Shown piece after piece: positions 17,145 to 25,708 of a stretch of DNA of 64,000 bases. The notes beneath the pieces were generated by a model. It searched no databases, had not been told where the DNA came from, and saw nothing but the letters and a program-made list of their open reading frames with translations. Position 1 is the first letter of the stretch; each line of letters begins with the position of its first letter. The DNA is taken from the NCBI GenBank assembly GCA_965222975.1, contig CBDCVJ010000077.1, forward strand, positions 95,753 through 159,752. The letters run 5' to 3'. Source of the stretch: UBA6168 sp965222975. GTDB lineage: Bacteria > Bacteroidota > Bacteroidia > Chitinophagales > Saprospiraceae. The position numbers and the translations under genes were made by a program.

Positions 17145-17484
17145 TTACCTGATTTCATTCATCACCTGTTCACAATGAACTTCATAAGTTGCCTTTTCTT
17201 TCCTTCCCACCTGGATATTAAGCCAGTAGATTCCATTATTGAATCCGTCCAGATTAAAAGTCATTGGCCCCTGATGGTAGTTCATTAAAACGTTGCTCCT
17301 TGCATGATGACACCAAATCCATTCACGAATTGCAGCAGGGGCAGGTTGTCCGGTACTGGATGGTAATGTGACATTTTATCTGGTTGTTGGCTGGATTGGG
17401 GAAAAGATTATAATCATTGGGCAATTTGTTGTGGGAGCCTTCTTCGGTCGTCGGAGATTGCACAACAGATAGCTGGCCTATTGT
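17145..17484 (-). pseudogene. Detached T9SS sorting domain of the beta-repeat protein
   Basis: Past the TGA at 17485-17487 the same frame continues TIGQLSVVQSPTTEEG and then LPNDYNLFPNPANNQI, the start of a T9SS C-terminal sorting domain. Four further single-base insertions, each in a run of 4 (AAAA, CCCC, TTTT, TTTT), must be removed to read VTLPSSTGQPA, LLQFVNGFGVIMQGATF, NELPSGANDF and NLDGFNNGIYWLNIQVGRKE to a stop at 17145. This would have been the C-terminus of the adjacent 950-residue protein. Confidence 0.7.
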
Positions 17485-20337
17485 TCATTGTGGGCAACAA
17501 TATTTAGGCTGTGGCTGTCTCACTAATGGAACTGCGGGTGGGCAGCCTGAATCATACCAATTCCAGGTGACGTTCTTTTTGGAGTCTACCTTGTCCTTAC
17601 TGATGAACAGCCCGGTCATGCTGGTTTCTTTTTTCACCTTCAGTTTCTTCAGGGCATATACGTTGGCTTGCACGTCACTGTTTTTCTCAAATTTCACTTC
17701 TTTTTTAACGAAAATCCAGACTTCGTGGCCTTCGTTTGAAATGAACATCTCCTTGCCGCCCTTGAACTCTTTTTTGATCAGTAGGTCTGTGGCCTGGTCG
17801 AAAAAAATCGACGAGCCTTGCTTCATTTCTATTTCCTTGACCTTTACTGTGGAATTACCAGTGAAGGTGATGCTGACGTTCTTACCCACTTTGATTTTAC
17901 CATAGCAATTCTGGTTAAGATTATGTGAGCCACTGTTGTCGTCGAATTTGACATCATTTCCACAAGAACTGCCAAACTGGAACATGGGAAGTATGTTTTT
18001 GTCCACTTTTTCCTGGTAATACTCACTCACTTGGCTACCCCCTTTTAATTCAAGCTCAGGGGATCTGACAAATGTGTTAGGTGCAGTCACCATTGTACCC
18101 TTTTTCAGTATCACTTTTTTGCCAGATTTTATGATTCCCACGCCACCGCTCTGTACAGTGTTTTCTTTCATCTTTATCTCTTTTTTGCCAATAACTGTGT
18201 AAGCGTAAACGGTAGGGGCACTACAACAATCCTCTGTGGTCAATTTCCATGAAACGATGCGGGTACAGTTACCGCCTGTATCCCTGATTTTTACGAACAG
18301 GTTGTGGGTGCCATCCGAGAGGGGAGGGTCAGGAATGAAAGTATTGTTATTGTCATCGTAATCACCAGCGGAGTCGTTACCTCCTGCATCGGTATAAATA
18401 CCTTCTATGAAGAAATCAACTGGATTGCCTAGTGAAAAGGCAGGGCTGACGTTTTGGCAATCATTGGCTGCCAAAGGAGCTACAATGACCTCATTATTGG
18501 TCACATTGGGGATTGGGTTGCCTTGCGGGTATTCGATAATGCCATTGTTGGTCATAGTGCCGGAATTGGCATGTGCCTCGCTGGTGTTCACGACTAAGAG
18601 CCCATCGTTGGTCGTCGTCGCACTATTGGACAGTTTATTAGAAATTTTGGTAGTTGAACAAGTTCCGTTGTTATAAGCGCCGGAGGTAACATTAATTGCT
18701 GAGCCTCCAATATTCCCACTGTTTTGGCCGACCAGCACTTCCCCTCCATTTAAGTTGTCAAAAGTGCCATTACTTACAATTTGGACACCGTCGCTTCCGG
18801 TCTCGTCGATGGTGAGGGTTGCCGCATCATTGATAAAGGTGAAAGCCTCGACTGTCATCCCTTGGTCAGAGATATTCCCTCCATTTTGCCCTATTGCTAT
18901 TTGCCCCCATTTCTCGTTTGTAAAGGTACCTTTGACTAAGATTCCCAGATCGCCACAATTATCAATCTCGATAATCCCCCCAATATTAGTAAATGGACCC
19001 ATGTTGGCAATGCCGTCATGCAACGCATTGTCAATGTCAATTACGCCCCCATCATTAAGGAAAGTACCACCTTCATTGTCAATCCCGTTGCGCATCATAT
19101 TACCGGGTCCTCCATTTTGACCGAGATTGATCGAATCGATATTGGTGAACATGCCAGCATTGGCGATACCCTGTAAAAAAGTATTGTCGATATTGATTTC
19201 ACCACCGTTTTTGTTGTTAAAGGTGGCGGTATTGGAAATACCATGACCGACAATATTGTCTAGAGTACCATTCGTACCAATATTGATGGTGGCTGCGTTG
19301 GTAAAAATATCATCTTCTACAGCGATGCCGTTGGCTCCGGTATTGTCTATGTTGATCGTCCCTTTGTTGTAGAAGGGACTTTCGCTGTTGATACCATTTG
19401 ACTCTGTGTTTTCCGTATTGATTGTCCCATTATTGTTAAAGGTTCCAGCGTTGTTATCAATACCGTCTTTTTTAACAACCCCGTTCAGGCCGATATTAAT
19501 GGTAGCCGAATTGGTAAAAATGCCAGAGGTGTTGCGGATACCGTCATTCATCGTATGGTCTGCACTGATGGATCCCTTGTTGTTGAAGATATTTTCGTTC
19601 TGGATGCCAAAGGTTTTAATGTTACTGGGGCTTCCATTTGTACCGATGTTAATGATAGATGAGTTGGTGAAAATACCTGTAGGCATGTTATGGATGCCGC
19701 TTTCCCCAGTGTTGTTAATGTTTATTTCGCAACTATTATCGAAGTTGCTTTCGTTCTTAATGCCAATATTGTCAATGTTCCCCGTAATCTGGCCTATATT
19801 GATGTTCCCCTCGTTGTTAAATGTGCCATCCCCTACGTCAATACCGTCTCCGCCGGAATTGTCGATGTTGATTTCTCCGCCAGCTTTGTTATTGAAAGTG
19901 CCATTATTGTCAATGCCATCCTTAGCGGTATCGTAGACGTTGATGATGCCCCCGGCATTGGTAAGGGAACCGTCGTTGAGAATCCCTTTTTCTGAAAGGG
20001 AAGACCCATCAACATTAATGGTGAAACCTGATGGAACCGTTGCAGTGGCATTCGACTCGACATTTAGAGACCCAATATCGATAGAGGGTCTGAAAGCTGT
20101 AGTAGGCCCAGTTGCATTTGAGGGGATGGTAAATGCTGTAGATTTGTCAAAGCCGCCGCCGCCGGCAAAACTCCAGTTTCCGAAGACGTCCCAATTGGTT
20201 CCGTCGTCATTACCCGTCCAGGTAGCGGTTTGGGCCTGTGAAAAGAAGGTGCCCATCATTATTATAAAAAGAGGAAGAATTCTTTTGAAAATAAACTTGA
20301 TTTTTTGAAAAAATAATTGAGTGGTTGTGTTGTTCAT
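17485..20337 (-). CDS. Giant secreted beta-repeat (adhesin-like) protein
   Basis: A 950-residue protein with an N-terminal signal (hydrophobic residues 16-33, LPLFIIMMGTFFSQAQ). Residues from about 60 to 600 consist of irregular repeats of the pattern FNNxGxINIDNTGxxGIxN and FTNxAxINIGxNG, rich in Asn, Gly, Ile and Thr, which fits a right-handed beta-helix. A segment around 640-700 (NPVDFFIEGIYTDAGG, GTHNLFVKIRDTGGNCTR) is Ig-like. The last 200 residues are Lys-rich alternating strands (KKEIKMKENTVQSGG, VKKEVKFEKNSD). No enzyme motif is seen, so a surface or matrix role is inferred. The protein stops at a TGA just before an in-frame T9SS sorting domain, so as written it could be exported but not sorted. 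Confidence 0.8.
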   Translation of the reverse strand: MNNTTTQLFFQKIKFIFKRILPLFIIMMGTFFSQAQTATWTGNDDGTNWDVFGNWSFAGGGGFDKSTAFTIPSNATGPTTAFRPSIDIGSLNVESNATATVPSGFTINVDGSSLSEKGILNDGSLTNAGGIINVYDTAKDGIDNNGTFNNKAGGEINIDNSGGDGIDVGDGTFNNEGNINIGQITGNIDNIGIKNESNFDNSCEININNTGESGIHNMPTGIFTNSSIINIGTNGSPSNIKTFGIQNENIFNNKGSISADHTMNDGIRNTSGIFTNSATINIGLNGVVKKDGIDNNAGTFNNNGTINTENTESNGINSESPFYNKGTINIDNTGANGIAVEDDIFTNAATINIGTNGTLDNIVGHGISNTATFNNKNGGEINIDNTFLQGIANAGMFTNIDSINLGQNGGPGNMMRNGIDNEGGTFLNDGGVIDIDNALHDGIANMGPFTNIGGIIEIDNCGDLGILVKGTFTNEKWGQIAIGQNGGNISDQGMTVEAFTFINDAATLTIDETGSDGVQIVSNGTFDNLNGGEVLVGQNSGNIGGSAINVTSGAYNNGTCSTTKISNKLSNSATTTNDGLLVVNTSEAHANSGTMTNNGIIEYPQGNPIPNVTNNEVIVAPLAANDCQNVSPAFSLGNPVDFFIEGIYTDAGGNDSAGDYDDNNNTFIPDPPLSDGTHNLFVKIRDTGGNCTRIVSWKLTTEDCCSAPTVYAYTVIGKKEIKMKENTVQSGGVGIIKSGKKVILKKGTMVTAPNTFVRSPELELKGGSQVSEYYQEKVDKNILPMFQFGSSCGNDVKFDDNSGSHNLNQNCYGKIKVGKNVSITFTGNSTVKVKEIEMKQGSSIFFDQATDLLIKKEFKGGKEMFISNEGHEVWIFVKKEVKFEKNSDVQANVYALKKLKVKKETSMTGLFISKDKVDSKKNVTWNWYDSGCPPAVPLVRQPQPKYCCPQ

Positions 20338-21004
20338 GATTTTTAAAGTTTTTGGAAAATGAAATAAAGAAGATCACCGGTTTATGCCCTTTGGCGATAT
20401 GTTCGGAAATCAATGAGTTTATGTTTTTCCCAAATAATTGGGAATGAGTAGTCAATTAGCTTGTTTAGAAAATGCCCTCCACTTTAATTGGATGCCTATG
20501 ATTTTAATTTTAATGAATTATGTAACCATATCAGCATGAGCATGGAAAGAAGGAGAAATGATCCAGAATTTACTTCGGGATTCTCAAAAAACAATCCTGC
20601 TGAATAGTTGCGAAGTAAAATGAAAATCAAGGCCGGACACTTTATCCAGCATTTTGACAATTGTGTTAATGGTTGGTAGATGCGCTGTTCATGCTTACGC
20701 AAAATCACTTATTAGGTAAGAATATTAGGGATAGATTGATCGAAGCTATATTAACAATCAGCATAAACTGTTAAAGGGGCGAAATTAATATTTTTTTTCG
20801 ATGACCTTGTATTAATTTTTAATTTCATGTTAGGAAGGCCACGAATAAAGGGTATTCAAGTTAGAATTTTATTAGACTTTATTCGGTAGACGGTAGAAGG
20901 CATCACTTGCAAAAAATTTCAATCCCTGATTCGTATTTATATTTGATAATCATTTAGCTTGGCGCTTGTACTTTTTCAAAACAGGCTAATTTTTAATTCA
21001 CTGT
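20338..21004. other. Intergenic, little recognised
   Basis: AT-rich gap of 667 bp between divergent genes. On the minus strand at 20590-20700 two overlapping frames give KHEQRIYQP and TINTIVKMLDKVSGLDF, which joined resemble the end of an XRE-type helix-turn-helix domain; this is too short to call. The rest is presumably promoter sequence of the two flanking genes. Confidence 0.4.
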
Positions 21005-21943
21005 ATGAGAACATTTTTTTTGATAAATATTTTAACGTTCATTTGGTTTTTGGGAAGCGCTCAAGAGCTACGCTCCTCCCTCCTCCAATACCAGATGAAT
21101 GCCCTCCCACTCAATCCCGCCTATTCCTCTTATGAGGCAGCCACAGGTTTTGAGGCCACCTACCTTGGCAATTTCATTGGCGGAGGGACGGCTTCCCGCA
21201 TCGTCCTTTTGAACATGCAGGGTGCTACGGAAGGAGGTGGACTTGGACTGACTTTCCAATTTTACAGAGACGGATCTTTCGGCGAGGTCAAATTGCGGCC
21301 GTCATGGTCAAGGCGATTCCGTTTGGAAAATGGCGCAGAGGCATCGTTTGGGCTGGTGGCAGGATTCAACTATTTTGACATATCCAATAGCTTCTTGTCC
21401 AACAACTCTGACTTCGTTTCCGTCGATGCCGGGATTGGGGTGTATTATCATCTCGACCGCTTTTTTGCTGGTGTTTCCATTATCAACCTTTTTGAAAAAA
21501 CGGGCGGGCTGGATCGCTCTGCTACCAATAATCCGGCTAGACAAAACCCATACAGCCTGCATGTCGGTGGGGTGATTCCGCTGACCGAGGATATTGATTT
21601 GAAACCAGTGGGCTTGCTCCGCTACATCAATACTTATGAGTTGCCCGATCAGTCGTTCCAAAACACAGGGCAGTCCATTTCCTTCGATGTGCAGGCCAAT
21701 GTGTTTATCCAAAAAACTTACCTCGTTGGCTTGCTGTATGGCTTCACCAATCCCAATGAAGGCAATGGCATTATCCGCTATGGTTTTTCGGCTACTTATA
21801 TTTTGGACAAATTCCGACTCACCTATGCCGTCCAAAATAATAGCGAGGCCAATAACGGAGTGTCCTTGCCTGTGACACATATCATAACGGCGGGCTATGA
21901 TATCGGTGGCGTGGAAATGGAAGGGAAGGCCAGGTATTTTTGA
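21005..21943 (+). CDS. PorP/SprF-family type IX secretion outer-membrane protein
   Basis: A 312-residue outer-membrane beta-barrel of the PorP/SprF family. The signal peptide covers residues 1-19 (FLINILTFIWFLGSAQE). The opening motif QYQMNALPLNPAYSSYE and the closing HIITAGYDIGGVEMEGKARYF are typical of the family (NPAYAG-like motif, terminal aromatic strand). Members either assist gliding adhesin secretion (SprF) or anchor exported proteins by the type IX system (PorP, PorE partners). Genes of this family are often found beside the giant surface protein they export; here the 950-residue beta-repeat protein is divergent from it, so they may be partners, which is inference. A palindromic element follows the stop. 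Confidence 0.9.
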   Translation: MRTFFLINILTFIWFLGSAQELRSSLLQYQMNALPLNPAYSSYEAATGFEATYLGNFIGGGTASRIVLLNMQGATEGGGLGLTFQFYRDGSFGEVKLRPSWSRRFRLENGAEASFGLVAGFNYFDISNSFLSNNSDFVSVDAGIGVYYHLDRFFAGVSIINLFEKTGGLDRSATNNPARQNPYSLHVGGVIPLTEDIDLKPVGLLRYINTYELPDQSFQNTGQSISFDVQANVFIQKTYLVGLLYGFTNPNEGNGIIRYGFSATYILDKFRLTYAVQNNSEANNGVSLPVTHIITAGYDIGGVEMEGKARYF

Positions 21944-22015
21944 TGATTTTTTTAAAAAAGCCCTTTTTGCATTAATAAAATCGGACTTTTATTTTTTATG
22001 ACTTCCTACATTTGA

Positions 22016-22066
22016 GTGCAGGACGGATTTGCTAAATTTTCAAAATTTAGCAAATCTGTCCTGCAC
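22016..22066. repeat. Dispersed palindrome containing GATTTGCTAAATTTT
   Basis: Two 25-base arms around a single central C (22041), with one mismatch. The core, GATTTGCTAAATTTT and its complement (22026-22056), recurs twice with small changes inside the element at 33412-33558 (33452-33483 and 33500-33530). It could form an RNA hairpin after the PorP/SprF gene. Confidence 0.8.
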
Positions 22067-22101
22067 CCCTACATCTGGCTTTCAAAATCAAAACATCCAA
22101 A

Positions 22102-23301
22102 ATGCGTAAAATTTCCGCCAACTACATTTTTCCAGTCAGCAGCCCGCCCATCGAAAATGGCGTCGTCATCATTAACGACAAAGGCAAAATTCTTAAAATT
22201 GACAAGCGGGAGAACCACGACCCAACCACTTTAAGGATTCATAAAGGTGTTATTGTTCCTGGCTTTATCAATACGCATTGCCACCTTGAACTGTCGCACA
22301 TGAAAGGCGTTGCCCCGACTGGCACCGGCTTGATCCCCTTCATTTCCACTGTCGTGAAGCATAGGGATGTACTTGAAGTTCAAATTGATTTGGCTATTAG
22401 GAAGGCTGACCGTGAAATGTACAATAACGGTATCGTTGCCGTGGGTGACATCTCAAATAAAATTGACACAGTATGGGTGAAAAAGAAAAGCCCCATCCGC
22501 TATTACACCTTTGTGGAAATGTTCAACTTCCTCGACGACGGTATGGCACAAGAGACCTTCGATGGTTATATGCAAGTTTTTAAAAAACAGGCAAATGGCC
22601 GGGGCAACAAGAAGAGCATCGTGCCCCATGCTCCATACACCGTTTCACCCAAATTATTTGAACTAATCAACAGGGCAAACAATGGCCAACCAAAAACCAA
22701 AAACCCTAAACCCCAAACCATCTCTATTCACAACCAAGAAACGCCGCACGAGGATTTGTTTTTTCATAAAAAGAAAGGGGCGTTGGTGGATTTCTATAAG
22801 GGGTTTGGCATTCCGATCAGGCATTTTAAAAAGACGGGAAAAAACTCAATTTATTATGCGATGGAAAATATGGATCCCTCTCACCGCACCCTCTTCGTTC
22901 ATAATACCATGACAACGGAAGAAGATATTCAAGCTGCCCATAATTGGAGCGATAAAGTGTATTGGGCCACATGTGCTAATGCGAATTTATATATTGAAAA
23001 TAGGATGCCCGATTATCAAAAATTTATAAACAATAATGCTAAAATGACCATCGGTACGGACAGCTTGACTTCCAATTGGCAATTGTCTGTTTTAGAAGAA
23101 ATGAAAACCATTGCCCGTTATCAGTCTTACGTAGATTTTGAGACGCTACTGAAATGGGCGACATTGAACGGGGCAGAGGCATTGGGCTATGAAAAACAAT
23201 TGGGGAGTATAAAAAAAGGAAAAACGCCTGGGCTGAATTTGTTGAATTTGGGGAAGGATTTAAAACTAAAAAATTCAACGCGGGTGAAAAGATTGATTTA
23301 G
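22102..23301 (+). CDS. Amidohydrolase-superfamily protein
   Basis: A 399-residue metal-dependent hydrolase with the TIM-barrel amidohydrolase motifs: the metal pair in PGFINTHCHLEL (His59, His61), HAPYTVS, SIHNQE, HNTMTTEEDI and GTDSLTSNWQLSVLEEM with the catalytic Asp. The layout is that of cytosine-, guanine- and aminofutalosine-deaminase-like enzymes and chlorohydrolases; the substrate cannot be decided, although an aminodeoxyfutalosine deaminase role in menaquinone synthesis is possible. An insertion of about 11 residues (GQPKTKNPKPQ) between LINRANN and TISIHNQE is encoded by a heptamer array at 22686-22720 and is not expected in the family. The stop codon overlaps the left end of the inverted-repeat element at 23299. 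Confidence 0.85.
   Translation: MRKISANYIFPVSSPPIENGVVIINDKGKILKIDKRENHDPTTLRIHKGVIVPGFINTHCHLELSHMKGVAPTGTGLIPFISTVVKHRDVLEVQIDLAIRKADREMYNNGIVAVGDISNKIDTVWVKKKSPIRYYTFVEMFNFLDDGMAQETFDGYMQVFKKQANGRGNKKSIVPHAPYTVSPKLFELINRANNGQPKTKNPKPQTISIHNQETPHEDLFFHKKKGALVDFYKGFGIPIRHFKKTGKNSIYYAMENMDPSHRTLFVHNTMTTEEDIQAAHNWSDKVYWATCANANLYIENRMPDYQKFINNNAKMTIGTDSLTSNWQLSVLEEMKTIARYQSYVDFETLLKWATLNGAEALGYEKQLGSIKKGKTPGLNLLNLGKDLKLKNSTRVKRLI
22686..22720 (+). repeat. Heptanucleotide array inside a coding gene
   Basis: Five consecutive 7-bp units, CCAACCA, AAAACCA, AAAACCC, TAAACCC, CAAACCA, lie within the amidohydrolase gene and encode QPKTKNPKPQ-type residues. The reading frame is kept. The consensus YAAACCM differs from the units elsewhere in the window, but the 7-bp period is the same. 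Confidence 0.7.
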
Positions 23302-23460
23302 TAACGGTCAAATAAAAACTTCCCGTTTTATGCTGATTCTTTTGCCCTTATTTTTCATTTAATTTCAGTCAAAGTATCAACAATTATCCTTCAATTAAAC
23401 AAAAACTAAGAACAAAATAATTCACCCTAAAATCGTGAACTTTTTATTTGACCGTTACTT
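23299..23460. repeat. MITE-like inverted-repeat element
   Basis: AGTAACGGTCAAATAAAAA (23300-23318) and its reverse complement (23441-23459) bound a 160-bp AT-rich unit with weaker symmetry inside and no open frame. The left end supplies the TAG stop of the amidohydrolase gene. Confidence 0.65.
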
Positions 23461-23536
23461 AACCGAAAAAATAAAAGGGTTTGACCATTAATATTTTAGA
23501 TAATGTCAAAGCGTAAGACATTATGGGTTCTTAAAA

Positions 23537-24898
23537 ATGAACCTTAGTATGGAAAACAAAAATCAAAACAAACTGACGAAATGGCTCAATAAGCTCCAGC
23601 AAGAAAGCTGGCAGTTGGAACTGGTCATTTCCGGTTTTTCCATCTTTCTGATGGCAAGTGCAATGGACTGGCTCAAGGAACTGAGAAGGGATGTGAGCAT
23701 TGCGTCGCAAGGTCTTGAACATGGCACTGACCTATTGGGGATTGGGTATGCGGTTTTGATAGTGGCTTGCTTTTTTGTTCTTGTCAATTTAGTGTTGCAC
23801 GTGCTGTTACGGGGCGTCTGGATCAGCACCATTGGGCTTCGCTATGTATCGGGTGATATTGATTTTGACAAACTGCGACTGGCACCAAAATTTGATAAAT
23901 TGCTGCGGCGGAAAATAGGCAGTTTTGACCATTACATCCAGCAATTGGAAAATATTTGCAGTGTCGTTTTTGCTTTTACTTTTTTGATCGTTTTCATGTT
24001 GTTGGCATTGGGGATGTACCTTATTTTTCTGATCGCTTTTATCAACCTGTTTTTAAGTGAACTGTTAGGAGGTTTGTCCGAGAATGCTCAAACGCAAATT
24101 GTTGTCTCGGTCATTATCATTGCCCTTTTTGGAGGGACTTTGTATTTCATCGATTTCTTGACCTTGGGTTTTTTAAAAAGGGTAAGATGGTTGTCCTACC
24201 TCTATATGCCTTTTTATCGGTTTATGAGTTTTATCACGCTTTCCTTTTTGTACCGGCCTATTTATTACAACCTCATTGATAATAAATTTGGACGCCGGGT
24301 GGGTTTTTTGTTGGTGCCGTATGTGGTCATCATTGGTTTATTGTTTTCGGAAGAAATCCGTTCGCATATATGGTATCCTGATAAGCCGGGGAAATGGGGG
24401 TTGTGGAACGATCATTACCATGACCAACGTTCTGAAAAATCCCTTATCACTACAGGCATCATCCCCTCCAAATTTGTGAAAAATGGTTTCCTTGAGCTGT
24501 TCATTGCCTATATACCAAAAAGCGATAACCCCTCTCTGGAACAATTTTGCCCTGATTTCCAACCTTTTTACGAAGCGGGTTTCGAAACTGGCCTTCATTT
24601 TAGCCTTAATGGCGAGGTTCAAAAACCCCGTAGCTCCAATGCCGTTGATACTGCATTGACCTGCTTTTCCGAATTGTATCAAATCCACGTTGACGACAGC
24701 TTAATACTTGAACCCACTTTTAGGTTTCACCGCCATTCCAATTACAGTGAATATGGCGTCATCACGCTCATCGATGTTGGTTATTTAAACAGAGGCGAGC
24801 ATTTGGTTAAAGTAGAAAAGTGGTCTCATAAAATAATTGGAGATAGCGACACTTTAGTTGTTAAGCCGTTTTTTCAAATACCGTTTTGGAAGGAGTAA
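23537..24898 (+). CDS. Hypothetical polytopic membrane protein
   Basis: A 453-residue protein with five to six membrane segments in the first 280 residues (for example GIGYAVLIVACFFVLVNLVL, VFAFTFLIVFMLLALGMYLI, TQIVVSVIIIALFGGTLYFI, VGFLLVPYVVIIGLLF) and a soluble C-terminal domain of about 170 residues beginning EEIRSHIWYPDKPGKWGLWNDHYHDQ. An amphipathic charged stretch (ELRRDVSIASQGLEHGTDL) lies between the first and second segments. The pattern recurs in Bacteroidota hypotheticals; no enzymatic motif is visible. A second in-frame ATG at 23549 (MENKNQNK) is an equally plausible start. Gene context gives no functional hint. Confidence 0.75.
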   Translation: MNLSMENKNQNKLTKWLNKLQQESWQLELVISGFSIFLMASAMDWLKELRRDVSIASQGLEHGTDLLGIGYAVLIVACFFVLVNLVLHVLLRGVWISTIGLRYVSGDIDFDKLRLAPKFDKLLRRKIGSFDHYIQQLENICSVVFAFTFLIVFMLLALGMYLIFLIAFINLFLSELLGGLSENAQTQIVVSVIIIALFGGTLYFIDFLTLGFLKRVRWLSYLYMPFYRFMSFITLSFLYRPIYYNLIDNKFGRRVGFLLVPYVVIIGLLFSEEIRSHIWYPDKPGKWGLWNDHYHDQRSEKSLITTGIIPSKFVKNGFLELFIAYIPKSDNPSLEQFCPDFQPFYEAGFETGLHFSLNGEVQKPRSSNAVDTALTCFSELYQIHVDDSLILEPTFRFHRHSNYSEYGVITLIDVGYLNRGEHLVKVEKWSHKIIGDSDTLVVKPFFQIPFWKE

Positions 24899-24901
24899 AT
24901 T

Positions 24902-24941
24902 GGGAATTAGGGAATTAGGGAATTAGGGAATTGAGGAATTA
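24902..24941 (+). repeat. Octanucleotide array GGGAATTA
   Basis: Units GGGAATTA, GGGAATTA, GGGAATTA, GGGAATTG, AGGAATTA follow each other directly after the stop of the membrane-protein gene. A related tract with about 7-bp spacing (AGGAATT) lies after the next gene. Confidence 0.75.
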
Positions 24942-25079
24942 ATGCAAGTCTTGAAACCTGCCATTTTGGCGTATAATTCTCGGGGTATGTTTTTTGAGAA
25001 AAACCGATTGAATATTTCAATAAGAAAATAGGTGGACCAGCCTTCTTTTGACCGTCCACCATCAACCGTCCACCTTGAA

Positions 25080-25640
25080 ATGAAACATCATATCTACCGC
25101 TTCTTTTTGTTTTTCTGCATTGCCATAATGGCTGCGTTTACGCTCGTGCCGCCTGTTCATCAGATTCCCGAGAGCAACCGCTTTGTTCCTGAGGTCGTGT
25201 ATCAAAAACCTCCTGTGGCTACGCTGACCCTGACGACCAAGGATTTGGAAGCCGTGAAGGGTAGTGAGGTTTGTGTGGCGGTTGAAGCAAGCGGTTTTGA
25301 GCAGATACTTACCATGCAGTACAGCATGAACTGGAATCCTAAACTGTTGACATTCAAAAACTTCAAACGGTTTGGACTCCCCGGCATGGACGGCCGCAAT
25401 TTTGGACAACACCTTTTGGATAAAGGAATTATGACCTTCTCGTGGTACGACCAAAGCCTACATGGCATCAGTAAAGAAGATAGCTCCTTGCTTTATGAAA
25501 TGTGCTTCGAAGCCATTGGTGAAAAGGGCAGTGAAACAAGCATCGAATTTTCCAGTAAACCAACTGTGGTGGAAATTTCCAATGCCAATGGGGTATTCCT
25601 CGACTTGCGTACGGATGTTGGCAAAATCACTATTCAGTAA
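25080..25640 (+). CDS. Cohesin-like exported protein
   Basis: A 186-residue protein with a signal sequence or membrane anchor (residues 3-21, HHIYRFFLFFCIAIMAAFTL). The rest is one domain of the cohesin type: GSEVCVAVEASGFEQI, MQYSMNWNPKLLTF, TFSWYDQS, LYEMCFEAIGEKG and VEISNANG follow the beta-sandwich pattern, including the N-W/D-P strand. The ATG at 25080 is preferred because the preceding in-frame codons from 25032 encode repeat-derived, polar sequence. A paralogue with lipoprotein signal is two genes downstream (26309-26929). Outside cellulosomes such single cohesins are widespread in Bacteroidota and may mediate protein-protein contacts at the surface; no dockerin partner is seen in the window. 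Confidence 0.75.
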   Translation: MKHHIYRFFLFFCIAIMAAFTLVPPVHQIPESNRFVPEVVYQKPPVATLTLTTKDLEAVKGSEVCVAVEASGFEQILTMQYSMNWNPKLLTFKNFKRFGLPGMDGRNFGQHLLDKGIMTFSWYDQSLHGISKEDSSLLYEMCFEAIGEKGSETSIEFSSKPTVVEISNANGVFLDLRTDVGKITIQ

Positions 25641-25643
25641 GAT

Positions 25644-25704
25644 ATAGGAATTAGGAAATTGAGGAATTAGGCGAGTCCTTGAATTCCCTAATTCCTCAAT
25701 TCCA
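25644..25704. repeat. Short-period array AGGAATT with inverted copy
   Basis: Units around AGGAATT and GGAAATTG (25646-25672) are followed by an inverted counterpart (GAATTCCCTAATTCCTCAATTCC), so the RNA could fold. It fills the gap between the cohesin-like gene and the next coding gene. Confidence 0.55.
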
Positions 25705-25708
25705 TTTC

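Noticed and set aside
20496..20708. Minus-strand frames KHEQRIYQP and TINTIVKMLDKV resembling the end of an XRE-type antitoxin
   Set aside because: Very short, needs a frame change and has no toxin or HTH core beside it; could be chance.
22686..22720. Telomere-like AAACCCTAAACCCC sequence
   Set aside because: Only part of a coding heptamer array in the middle of a gene, not at a molecule end.
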